A stretch of 64,000 bases of DNA from positions 47,967,549 through 48,031,548 of the forward strand of contig CP136067.1 of the NCBI GenBank assembly GCA_032622095.1. Direction: 5' to 3'. Under the pieces are notes generated by a model. That model saw only the letters and a list, made by a program, of their open reading frames with translations, did no database searches and had not been told where the DNA came from. The DNA comes from Siphonodentalium dalli (taxonomy: Eukaryota; Mollusca; Scaphopoda; Gadilida; Siphonodentaliidae). The position numbers and the translations under genes are program-made. This document shows, piece by piece, positions 25,101 to 64,000 of this stretch (its first letter is position 1; each line of letters starts with the position of its first letter).

Positions 25101-28100
25101 AAATCCAAGATGGCCGCTGGAGGCTATATTTTTTTTCCGAATGACCCCAAAATGAATCGTTGATGTCAACAGCTATGACAAATTTCATAATGATCTGACC
25201 AAAGGTACGACCTGTAGCCTGTATTGTTGACGCATCACATACACACGCACACACGGACGACAGACAACAAAGCCATGACAATAGCTCAAACTTTACAAAG
25301 TAAAGTTGAGCTAACAAAGCAGTTAGTAGGTATAATTTGAAGCTCTAACTTGCCTGATGTAACAGCTGGTTGTAAAAGAAATTTCTTCACAATGACATTT
25401 TACCAACATGAATTTATACTGGAATCTTAATTTCAGGGGTATTTGTGACCTGGTTCAGTGTTTCGTACTTCATCAGTCCGAGGTTCTGCCATAGGTTTGT
25501 TGCATACCTTGAAGAAGAAGCTGTTATAACCTACACTAAATGCTTAAAGGTGAGTATACTCATGAAAGCATGTAGCAATCTCTCTCTACATTTCGGCTGA
25601 TTTAGCCCCAAGACTGGATATAGTGTGTCTGACATTTGCAGAATGAGTTCCCCAGAGGGTGAATTTAGTGACAATAACCCGCTGTAAATTTACCCTCTTG
25701 AGACCTCATTCTGCTTAGGCCTCAACTGCTATGGGAGACCTAGGATCAGATTGAAGTTCCCCAGTTGAAGTTGGTGATGATCACCCATTAGTCACCTCGA
25801 ATGTCCTCGATAATGCAATTTATCTAATCTGCTGTAAATTCACCCTCTGGGGACCTCATTCTGGTTAGGCATCATCTTCAGATAAGTATCTATAGTCTCA
25901 AATTAACATTGTTTTTAGTTTCTTTTTCCCTTCTGTTCAATTTCTATATCCCCTAATTTGCAGAAGATAAATTGCATAATCGAGGTGACAAATGGGTGAA
26001 CATCACCATCTTCAACTGGGGAACTTCAATCTGATCCTATGTCTCCCATATCAGTTTAGGCCTAAACAGAATGAGGTCCCCCAGAAGGGGAATTTAGTAA
26101 TGCTTGCCCGCTGTGAGGGATAGTGTCACTAATTTAACCCTCGGGGGATTCTTTGTGTAAATGTAAGACACACTATATCGAGGCTTCCGTATCTGATGTA
26201 AAATGAATTAACTTACCTCAAATTTGTTTTACAGAATTAATCTAACAGATAAAAACATGTTTCCATTACTTGATTATGAATGAAATTTTAGTTTCTTCGA
26301 GCTCGAGAAACTTTGGTATAGTGTGCTTGTGAATCATTCACTTATGAATGGCCTAATTGTTCAATAAATATTAATTTACCAATCACACTGCCAATCTGGG
26401 TAACTTGCCAAGTTGGAAGTTGGATGCATTTAGTATTCAAGTGCATATACGTTATTTAAACTTCATTTCAAATAGACTTCAGACAGTTGGGACAATAAAT
26501 CTCTATCACTTTTAGATCATGTCATGAATCTCTATAGTGGTTCCACCAGTTCAAAACCTGGCAACTTTTTTATGTTATGGCAGGGAAGTTCATGACATTG
26601 AAAGGACAATGCAGGTAATATATTTCTTTGTTAATACATGTACCTTAACAATGTATTTCACAGCAAGTGAAGGTCCCAGGTTGAGATTGCATGAATTAGG
26701 TGTGCTTTGCGTCACTTACTGTACAATCATGGAATTTCTCCCGGGTAATCATTTCAATATTTATTTCGATATTGTCTCACAAACATCATGCAAGTCTCAA
26801 ACTGTGAAATAGATTAAGGAACAAGTATTTAACAAAAATTATATTCCCTGCGTTGTTTGCCCATTGTTGAAAACTTCCCTGTCAGAACATGATGAAGTTC
26901 TCTGGTGGAATATGATGTCTAAGGGTGTAAGCCAGAGTAGAGATTCATGCCCTGATTTATATCGCTTTGTAAAAACACTTTCTAAAGTACTTTGAAGGTG
27001 AAATATATATTTTATGCCTATTTCCATACAAAGATCAATGAGAAATAATGAAATATCTATGGGAGGCCAAATTCACATTTAATAATGAATTGCGCTTAAG
27101 CACAATTGATTGCGCTTAAGTGCAAATAATTGTGCTTGAGCGCAAATACCACATATTGTGCTTAAGGGTAATTGTAACTACTTTCTAACCTACACATAAA
27201 TTATTTGCATAACCTGGTGTATCACCTAGCAACACAAGAGGAGCATGGGGCTAATTTTAATTTCATCTGTGAGTATGTTTACAACAATCAAAGATAATTC
27301 CTAAGTTCATATTATCAATTGTGCTTATATGCAATCAATTGCACTTATTAAAGCGCAATTAATTATTAAATGTGAATTTGGCCTCCCATAAATATCACCT
27401 TGGAGGCTTGGATTAGTCTCCATCTCTCACTGACTATATTTTCCACAGGAAATTGATAGCGGACCACTTGAGCACTGGCAGAATCAACGCGCACCTTATA
27501 TGGCCATCAACTACTGGAAACTCAAGGTAGGCAAGCACTTTATATTAGACCTAGTTTCTGGCGATGACTGAGTCTTCTGTTTACTTAACCCTTTACCCAA
27601 CAGAAGGGCCCTGTGCCAATGCATTCTCTTATATATGCGAGTCGACCATAGGTCGCCTCGCATATATAAGAGAATGCATTGGCTTAACACATTAAAAATT
27701 ATAAAATTGTTAAAGAATGTAAGAAAAAATGGTAAAAAGTGTTAAAAAAAGATATTTTTTAGGCCAATGCATTCTCTTATATATGCGAGGCGACCTATGG
27801 TCGACTCGCATATATAAGAGAATGCATTGGCACAGGGCATAACTGTAACTATCACAATGTGGTCAAGGAGCCGGTTCCAATGATATCCATATTTGTATGG
27901 TTCTATTGAGACAGACCGAAGATATTTTAGGCTGTTGAAGCTTTATTTGGCCGGTTTGTTGGGTAAAGGGTTAATCAATAATATCATCATGCAGACCCAA
28001 GTCGAGTCTGTTCCCAACTTTCATTTTTTGTTGACAAAAATTATAATAAATGGGCCAATCAAAATGATTAGTATATAAATGTTTGTCTACATTTCTGTAA

Positions 28101-29215
28101 CAATTCTTTCCGCAATAGGCTTTGAAGATACTAGCACATAAAATATTAGTTTTTATGATTTAATCGAAAGAAGTGATAATGAAGTAAGAAGTCATTTGAT
28201 GCAATACCATCAGAGATGGTTGTCTTTCGATATTCATCTTGGAAATGACTTCATCTTGACATTAAATTGAAAGGCAGAATTTCATTAATATTTCACAAGG
28301 TTTATTTTTATTTACCAAGAATGGACTTCATTTTGCCTTGATATAGTGTGTCTGACATTTGCAGAATGAGGTCCCCAGAGGGTGAATTTAGTGACGATAT
28401 CCTGCACAGCGGGCTAGCATAACCAAATGCACCCTCTGGGAGACCTCATTCTGCTTAGGCCTCAACTGCTATGGGAGACCTAGGATCAGGTTTAAATTCC
28501 CCAGTTGAAGTTGGTTATGAGCACCCATTAGTCACCTCGGTAATGCAATTTATCTTCTGCAAATTATGGGATATAGAAACTGATTTAAGACTACAGATAC
28601 TTCCCAGAAGATGAGTCCTAAGCAGAATGAGAATTATGGTGATGCGAGCCTGCTGTGTGGGGTAGCACACTAAATTCACCCTCTGGGGACCTCATAAATG
28701 TAAATTTCAGACACACTATATCCAGAGTTCCAGACTTCATTTTGAAATTGGTACATTCATCAAATTTCGATTGCCGATTCAGTCTCTCGAATCAAATCAT
28801 TTTCGATGTTGAGTCATCATAAGTTTCGATTTGATTCACAGTATATGAGCTCTGTCTGATAATTCTCGCACAAAGAGAGAGCTTTCCGATGAATGGCAAC
28901 AAGCCATATTTCCAACTAAATCCTGAAAAATTACCCATAATTCTGCTGTGGTTAAGCAGTGGATTATTTAGGGCATTAGTGTATATTGCTGGTTTCATGG
29001 TGAAACAGTTTAATGAACACTTTTCGATTTAAGAAAATATATATACCGTAACAGTTTCTGATGCTGAAATCTGATTGGATCCTTTTCAGTCTGATGCTAC
29101 AATGCGAGACATGATCTTGGCGATCAGAGCAGATGAAGCTCACCACAGGAATGTGAACCATGAATTTGCGTCAATGCGAGAAGAAGACAAAAACCCATAC
29201 AAGCCTGGAGAATGA
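19159..29215 (+). CDS. AOX: Alternative oxidase, mitochondrial, nine exons
   Basis: AOX is a di-iron ubiquinol oxidase on the matrix face of the inner mitochondrial membrane. It passes electrons from ubiquinol to oxygen, bypassing complexes III and IV. Exons: 19159-19424, 19940-20011, 20447-20510, 21329-21420, 22676-22794, 23244-23336, 25437-25549, 27449-27526, 29090-29215. All junctions are GT-AG and keep phase, giving 340 residues. Iron ligands are visible: E171 in LETVAG, E210 and H213 in NERMH, a Glu in LEEEAV (261-263), E315 and H318 in RADEAHH. The C-terminus NPYKPGE (334-340) fits the animal AOX signature. Residues 1-88 are poorly conserved, presumably a presequence. The start is the first ATG after an in-frame TGA; a TTTTTCAG at 19180-19187 could instead be an acceptor for an unseen upstream exon. 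A MITE relic follows the stop codon. Confidence 0.95.
21497..21603 (+). repeat. 105-bp dispersed repeat in AOX intron 4
   Basis: It begins AGAGCTTTCCGATGAAT and ends near AGGGCATTACTGT. Close copies sit in AOX intron 5 (23093-23201) and intron 8 (28875-28983), all in the same orientation. Confidence 0.85.
22001..22400 (+). mobile_element. Twin-palindrome piggyBac-like MITE, copy 2
   Basis: This is a full-length copy (392 bp between the TTAAs) in AOX intron 4. The termini CCCTTTACCCAACA and TGTTGGGTAAAGGG are intact and both palindromes are complete. It is a good reference copy for the family. Confidence 0.95.
23093..23201 (+). repeat. 105-bp dispersed repeat in AOX intron 5
   Basis: It is nearly identical to the copies at 21497 and 28875. 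Just upstream (22955-23060) is sequence shared with the inverted-repeat element at 26518-26958, which suggests that the 105-bp unit is a segment of a larger element. Confidence 0.8.
23757..25313 (+). mobile_element. HINE-A (Helentron-like, satellite-bearing) copy in AOX intron 6
   Basis: The left end has a near-palindrome AGTGTCAATGACGCT followed by AGCTCAACTTGG. The right end has a hairpin ACTTTACAAAGTAAAGT followed by TGAGCTA, so AGCTCAACTT is repeated inverted at the far end. Between them lie about eight 161-bp monomers of two kinds. Type A starts ATTTAGTCATGCAAAGAG; type B starts ATGGATTGAATTTTGAAATC. Their order is A B A A B A A B. A GACGGACGAC-like and ACACACG spacer precedes the hairpin. 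Assignment to Helentron-associated non-autonomous elements (HINEs) rests on architecture only. Confidence 0.75.
25617..26179 (+). mobile_element. Long-TIR foldback element (GTCTGACATTTGCAGAATG family)
   Basis: The left end is GATATAGTGTGTCTGACATT and the right end is its complement. The terminal repeats extend through GCAGAATGAG and GAGGGTGAATTTAGTGA. Further inverted copies of the same CTCTGGGGACCTCATTCTG block sit inside. It lies in AOX intron 7. Other copies are at 28340-28722, 34030-42552 (split), 53592-53855 (partial) and 59195-61515 (split). Confidence 0.75.
26518..26958. repeat. Inverted-repeat element in AOX intron 7
   Basis: The block 26518-26621 (ATCATGTCATGAATCTCTA, then TTCCACCAG, then CCTGGCAACTTTTTTATG) returns inverted at about 26850-26958. 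A related left end is at 22955-23060. Boundaries and target duplication are not resolved. Confidence 0.6.
27058..27390. mobile_element. TA-flanked MITE (Tc1/mariner-like) in AOX intron 7
   Basis: The ends are TGGGAGGCCAAATTCACATT and its complement, about 27-bp terminal repeats, flanked by TA on both sides. The interior (329 bp) has repeated TTGCGCTTAAG and AATTGTGCTT motifs. The right end is 58 bp upstream of exon 8. Confidence 0.75.
27585..27974 (+). mobile_element. Twin-palindrome piggyBac-like MITE, copy 3
   Basis: It lies in AOX intron 8, 59 bp after the exon 8 donor. The termini and TTAA are intact and both palindromes are complete. It lacks one CCGGTTTTGG repeat near the right end. 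Confidence 0.95.
28340..28722 (+). mobile_element. Long-TIR foldback element, copy in AOX intron 8
   Basis: The termini match the copy at 25617-26179 (GATATAGTGTGTCTGAC and complement), with a shorter interior. Confidence 0.75.
28875..28983 (+). repeat. 105-bp dispersed repeat in AOX intron 8
   Basis: Third close copy of the unit at 21497 and 23093; it ends about 106 bp before exon 9. Confidence 0.8.
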
Positions 29216-29267
29216 TGTTATCAAGAGAATAGTGAGGAATCCAAAATTTCATGTGTCATTGCGATGA

Positions 29268-29531
29268 TTACAGTTATGCCCTGTGCCAATGCATTCTCTT
29301 ATATATGCGAGTCGACCATAGGTCGCCTCGCATATATAAGAGAATGCATTGGCCTAAAAAAAAATCTTTTTTAACACTTTTTACCGTTTTTTCTTACATT
29401 CTTTAACAATTTTATAATTTTTAATGTGTTAAGCCAATGCATTCTCTTATATATGCGAGGCTACCTATGGTCGACTCGCATATATAAGAGAATGCATTGG
29501 CACAGGGCCGTTCTGTTGGGTAAAGGGTTAA
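29268..29531 (-). mobile_element. Twin-palindrome MITE, truncated copy 4, downstream of the AOX stop
   Basis: The copy is in reverse orientation. The end that would carry the CCGGTTTTGG tract is missing, so it starts inside the element at TTACAGTTATGCCC. The other terminus with TTAA is intact. It begins 53 bp after the AOX stop codon. If the AATAAA at 29614 is used, both palindromes are part of the AOX 3' UTR. Confidence 0.85.
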
Positions 29532-29613
29532 ACAGAACTTGGGGTGTGAGAGTGTGTCACTCCCGATCCAAATGCTGCCCCAAGTTTGATGGTGTTGAAA
29601 ATTTGAGGGTCTA

Positions 29614-29619
29614 AATAAA
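29614..29619 (+). promoter_or_regulatory. Candidate AOX polyadenylation signal
   Basis: This is the first AATAAA I find after the AOX stop codon, about 400 bp downstream and beyond the MITE relic. Confidence 0.35.
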
Positions 29620-30467
29620 CCAATAATGGTGGATATTCAAGATTAACAAAATCAAAAGATTGTTGGAATAATTATTATTTAGATTGAAAGAGATCAGGCT
29701 TCCAAGAATGATTTAGCGTCATCAAATTAATATGCATTTTAGCTAATTCTTATAAATTGAGGCTCCGAAATTAGACAAAATCCAAATTTTGGAAGCACAT
29801 AACTTGAAAAATACTGAACGTATCTGGAAAATGTTTTCTGTTCTGTAATCATAATTGTGTACTCTACAAAATGGACATATAAATGGAAGGACTTGTGAAA
29901 TGGAGTTTTTTTTATAAACATCTCTGAAAAGCGATCAAATGAGTATTTTACCAAATTTAAATTTTTTTTTTTATATCAATTTCACCTTTCTTCATTCTTT
30001 TTCGATTTTTCGTATGTTGTTTATAATGGGTTAATATACTTTTTCCAGCTAAGAAACATTGTGTTGAAATTAGTTTGAGGTTTGGCACTTTTTTCTCATA
30101 AATGAACTGGACTATAAATATCTTAAAGTGATGTGTGGTAGGGTCGTTTAGCTTCAGATTTTCAGCGATGTTAGTAGAATGTTACATTCCTCCAGTTGAC
30201 ATAGTGCCTGAATACTAACTTATCAGTTTTACGCACCCGAACAAGTACATAACATGTCTTTAATGTTTTTGTGATGTTTGTAATGTGTTTATAATATTGT
30301 ATTGCTACTGTAGTTCGCTTATTCTTCATGTGAAGATTGATATGGATAGTCAATCTGCTTCTGATTCAGCCACCAAGGAATGGAAATAAAAGATAATTAT
30401 TATCGACCTTATGAACCATTTCATGACTGGAGCTGTGCTGGTGCAGCATTAAAGACCTTACGTCTTG
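29620..30467. other. Intergenic AT-rich DNA, nothing recognised
   Basis: No splice-bounded frame and no repeat shared with the rest of the window. Confidence 0.4.
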
Positions 30468-30560
30468 GGAGCCTCGCATATATAAAAGAATGCACTGGCT
30501 TACAACGTCAAGGTAAATATTGTTAGGCCAATGTATACTCTTATATATGCAAGGTTGAAT
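30468..30560. repeat. Old, degraded twin-palindrome fragments
   Basis: Half-palindromes (CTCGCATATATAAAAGAATG and CCAATGTATACTCTTATATA) carry several substitutions. They are an older layer of the family, or remains of its ancestor. Confidence 0.6.
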
Positions 30561-30737
30561 ATATATATGGGAGAAGAAGCTTCAGTCATGAAAGGTTAAA
30601 GACAGGGTCTTCTTTCCAGGACCATAGTTGCAACAACCAACTCTTTCTTATGAAACTTGATTGATAACTCATTTGTATCGGTACCCCCAAAAACAGTATA
30701 AGTATCCCTGATTAATAAATGAGATATTTCCAATAAA

Positions 30738-31432
30738 TGAAAGTGTCATTGACACTGTAGCTCAACTTGGGGAGGTGTTAATTTTTTTTCTGAGCAATAA
30801 ATAGATTGATAAAAAAAGAATCAAATAGTTTCAGCAAAGGGCTTGTATTTTGTAGATGAGATTATATTCATTTCATATTTGGGCTACAGGGTGCGCCAAA
30901 GGATTTAGTCATGCAAAGAGTAAAATACAAGATGGCTGCCGGCGGCCATGTGTTTCATTGAAAATGGTTCAAATTCGATAGCTCCCATCTAGAGGTGATT
31001 GTAAACATGCCTATAAATTTAAAAAACATTTCTCCAATAAATGCAGGCTGCAGGTTGCCGATGGATTCAAATTAAATTTAAAATCCAAGATGGCTGCTGG
31101 CTGCCATGTTTTTTAATGAAATTCGGAAAAAATCGATGGCATCCGAGAGATCTGTTAACTTTGGTGTCAATGGGATGAGGGATGTGGCATGTAGGGTGTG
31201 CCAAAATATTTAGTCATGCAAAAAGTAAAATCTAAGATGGCCACTGGTAGTCATATTTTTTTTTAAAATTTGGAAAAATGCGATGTGTCCCATCTGGAGG
31301 TTACCCCGAAAATCGATATGAAGTTTGGTGATGTTGAATGAGGGATGTGGCATGTCGGGTGTGCCAAAGGAAATTGTTGATGGATGCAAACCCAAGGCAA
31401 TAGCCCAATCTTGACTTTGTCAAGTTGAGCTA
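30738..31432 (+). mobile_element. HINE-A (Helentron-like) copy between AOX and psma2
   Basis: The left end is AGTGTCATTGACACTGTAGC then TCAACTTGG. The right end is CTTGACTTTGTCAAG then TTGAGCTA. The interior has about three diverged monomers with AAAATACAAGATGGCTGCC and CCCATCTAGAGG cores, a different subfamily from the 23757 copy. Confidence 0.7.
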
Positions 31433-31671
31433 TAAACTATAAACAAATCGCTGTTGATTATTGTTGGCGTCTAAACATATTAACAATAACTGTCACACAG
31501 TTTTAGTTATTGATATAAAAAAATAGATTTCTATTGATTGAAAATTCTATTGACTAGTGTGTTTTCTGACTCAGAATTATTATTATTTTATAACATTATG
31601 CTGCATAATCAAACCATATCTTTTAAAAGCAAATTTGATTTTTGAGACAATGCAAATTTTTTGAGATTGGG

Positions 31672-31746
31672 TGGGATACGAACCCCGGCCCGACGGCGAG
31701 CGCGCCTTGCGACTCAAAGTCCGACGTCAATACCACACGGCCACCG
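31672..31746 (-). repeat. tRNA-like (SINE head) sequence
   Basis: On the minus strand a box A-like TGGCCGTGTGG is followed about 50 bases later by a box B-like GGTTCGTATCC, as in a tRNA-derived polymerase III promoter. It is embedded in an inverted-repeat region. A functional tRNA is unlikely because the arms do not fold cleanly by eye. Confidence 0.5.
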
Positions 31747-31864
31747 AAGCAACCCCAAAAAAGGAAGCTCGAATGGCCGCTGTATTCCGACGTCGCACTT
31801 AGGACACTATATTCACATTTTAAGGTCTCTTTATATATATGTATATATGAGGTTCGGCACAGCA

Positions 31865-32063
31865 GCAATGTTATATATTTTATGCCTCCGAAACATGGCG
31901 AGCATTGCTCTTAGAACATGCTTGGGACTATACAACACACCAGGCATTGTCTCAAAAATCAAATTTGCTTCTAAAAATAGGCGCCTGGTGTGTTGTATAG
32001 TCCCAAGCATGTTCTAAGAGCAATGCTCGCCATGTTTCGGAGGCATAAAATATATAACATTGC
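31865..32063. repeat. Inverted repeat with perfect or near-perfect 81-bp arms
   Basis: Arm 31865-31945 (GCAATGTTATATATTTTATG and onward) pairs with 31983-32063. The 37-bp loop contains CAAAAATCAAATTTGCTT, itself the inverted form of a tract at 31626-31650, so the structure is nested. Confidence 0.9.
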
Positions 32064-33485
32064 ATATCTTTTAATATTGCATTTATGTATGTGTATGATG
32101 ATGCATTTGCATGTGATTACTCATCACTGATTTATTAGTGATAAATTATTTTACCTCTAAATAGAGCCTCTTGGACATATTGTTAATTACATGTTTATGT
32201 TGATGTCTGAATAAATTATGAATATTCTTGATAAGTTTTTATGACTCAGTGTTATTATATTTCATTATTTGAGACTACTCCTGATGATAAACCCCATATC
32301 AAATTTCATTGAGATCTAATCACTCATAGATGAGATATATGCACAGACAGAGATACAACCAAATTTGCAGAATAACCCAAGAATGGGTAATCTATAGCCA
32401 TATCACTATGTTGACAAGTTTATTTGTGAAGGAAAGACCGCTCAGAGGGCTACAAAGGGCAATGCCGGAAGCAAATACCGGCAGCACTGGGTCGGTAAGT
32501 GAATATTTTATGCAGTGTTGTCCATTTTTCGGCATCTTATTGCGTATTAGTTAATGTTTCTTCCATTTATTGTCAACATTTGAAGTTTCAGGCACAAATG
32601 TTTACTTTAGGCCTTTGTGTTTAGTAATTATTAATGATATTTTGCTCCATACCCGCATGTCCCACAAATCTACAGACTATATTCATCAATTTCCATCATA
32701 AACCACGTGTGATTTCACCTAAAGATATCTCCATATTTGCATTTTTCTCACGGTGGTGAAAAATAATACGGATAGGACATCCACAATCAATCATTTGTCT
32801 GGACGAGTCATCCGGATATCCTGCGTGGTTAATGTCACTGGGAAATCCTTACACTGCACATTCAAACTACTGACTCCTGGTAAGAAACTGACAAACATTT
32901 CCAGACATAGGAATCACAAATCAGTACATATAAAAAATTGAACCAGCTTCAACATCATTGGGTAACTGTTGATCGAGTAATGTACTTTAACAACTAAGTC
33001 ACATAGCCCACCAATTTAGCTATAAACTCAATGCATCACCTCACAGCAAATAAACTTGCTCAATGTAGGTATTTCAATCAATTTTGTATAGGAGAATAAA
33101 AATTTCCACAACACAATGACATTCTTTTATATAAATTAAATCAAGTGACTCTTGTTGACGAAATCATTCTCGACTGTTTTATCAGTGATTTTTTCATGAT
33201 GTGTCCATTTTTGTACATTTTTGCGTATTTAAGATGTCGTGTTCTATGAAAGGGCAAAGCCAATGTTGTTGAACATTTTTACAATAATACTTTGATGGTG
33301 CATTCTTGAAATGGTTTTAGTGGCCCGGGTCATAAATGTAAGTTTGAAGTACTGAAACAAGCATTTTAATATGTCTTTAAGACCAAAAGTGTGGATTAAG
33401 GAAAAAAAGTCTTGTTTGATCAGTATGTATTTTCATTCAAAAAAACAGTGAAATAATATGACAATGACATTCTATGTGGGATTTA
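32064..33485. other. Gap between the AOX and psma2 ends, no supported gene
   Basis: Two exon-like stretches end in GTAAG donors (near 32494 and 32880), but neither has an identifiable acceptor, start or partner exon. Confidence 0.4.
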
Positions 33486-63078
<29,593 letters not shown>

Positions 63079-64000
63079 AACGAGAGGCCGATCACGATCG
63101 GCAGATGTTTAACCCATACCCGGGCGATAGCGATTAGCTATAACTGATAATTTATCAAAGATATGAACACAGGTATCCATATATCAGCACCATCTTGAAT
63201 TCAATAGCTCAAATAATTTGTCTTAAGAAGGGGTTAAAGTATTTGTGGTTGCGAAGGGGGGGGGGGTGTTCTAAATCTAATAACTCTATCCTTATTCATC
63301 CAAGGACCTATCTATGTGAGATCCAAGGGTTTAGTTATTTCTGAGGATATGTTTATAAGTTGAAGTTAGCTCATTGGAAACAAAACTACCAGCTATTCAA
63401 ATCTCATTCACTTCTAAAGAGAAATTATAATTAGTTGACAAGCCAGACTGCATAGAACAACATGTGGGATTCCATCTCATATTTAATTTGAACTTTAATG
63501 ACCCCGCCCCCCATTCTTCCCAGTTGTTATGTTTATCAATCATGTCAAAAATGCATGTAGTTTATACAGTATAATTCAAAAGTGTTATCTATATAATGTT
63601 ATACAGCCATGTTATACAGCCATTATATGGTGCGGATGCTGGCCCCAATGATCCCTAAATCGAAAAGATTACCATAGTTAATATAAAGGAAAGTAACACT
63701 GAATCAAATGGTTTCAAGACATAACAATATTTTACAAGTAGCTTGCAGACTAAAACACATAACCTTCACTGTTAATCTTTTAAGCACTCTGTGGTCCCCA
63801 AAATTCAGTCAACCATGACAACATGAACAGATGGGAAAATAAGGTTCCTGGCAATATTATCTGCCATATTGATTTTCAAAATAATGCATCACCTATAATC
63901 TGTAAGCATATTCAATTGGTGTCTTATTGAATGTTCATTAACTAATGAACCTGATTCAAAAAGAGGGTTCATTTAATATGTTTCTGCATAATACAAACAA
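63079..64000 (+). mobile_element. Second HINE-B copy, running off the window
   Basis: It starts CGAGAGGCCGATCACGATCG then GTTTAACCCATACC, as at 59438. Near the window end, AATGAACCTGATTC and GGGTTCATTTAATAT match 60335-60375 of the first copy. A poly-G run is at about 63257. The right end is not in the window. Confidence 0.6.

Noticed and set aside
31672-31746. Functional tRNA gene
   Set aside because: Box A and box B are recognisable, but a full cloverleaf with a clean anticodon stem is not apparent, and it lies in a repeat.
32330-32941. Two exon-like stretches ending in GTAAG
   Set aside because: No acceptors, no recognisable domain and no partner exons. Similar donor-like endings occur by chance in AT-rich DNA.

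Overview
This is a eukaryotic, animal nuclear window. It is AT-rich and intron-rich, with GT-AG introns and no operons or ribosome binding sites. It carries an animal-type alternative oxidase (AOX) gene, which vertebrates lack, and its repeats look like those of marine invertebrates. A lophotrochozoan such as a mollusc is my best guess, inferred from gene content and repeat style only.

Layout. 1-4.7 kb: decayed non-LTR retrotransposon. 4.7-19 kb: mostly intergenic repeats, with two possible orphan exons (9258-9469 and 10895-11228), a 46-bp minisatellite and a local duplication. 19.16-29.2 kb, plus strand: a nine-exon AOX gene whose reconstructed coding sequence is in frame and encodes 340 residues. 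33.5-62.5 kb and beyond the right edge, minus strand: the proteasome subunit alpha-2 gene (psma2). Six coding exons are visible and the first lies outside the window. The two genes are tail to tail, 4.3 kb apart, and I see no functional link between them.

Most of the DNA is transposon. Nine copies (one truncated) of a TTAA-flanked, piggyBac-like miniature element each carry two long palindromes that are reverse complements of one another. At least four hAT insertions have exact or near-exact 8-bp target duplications. Two families have Helentron/HINE-like architecture, one of them carrying a higher-order (A-A-B) satellite. A 69-bp palindrome with a 9-bp duplication sits just upstream of AOX. 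The last psma2 intron holds a nest of insertions, among them one intact 826-codon hAT transposase gene.

No single new system was proven. The strongest leads are the twin-palindrome element, the satellite-bearing Helentron-like elements, and the repeat load around and inside AOX.
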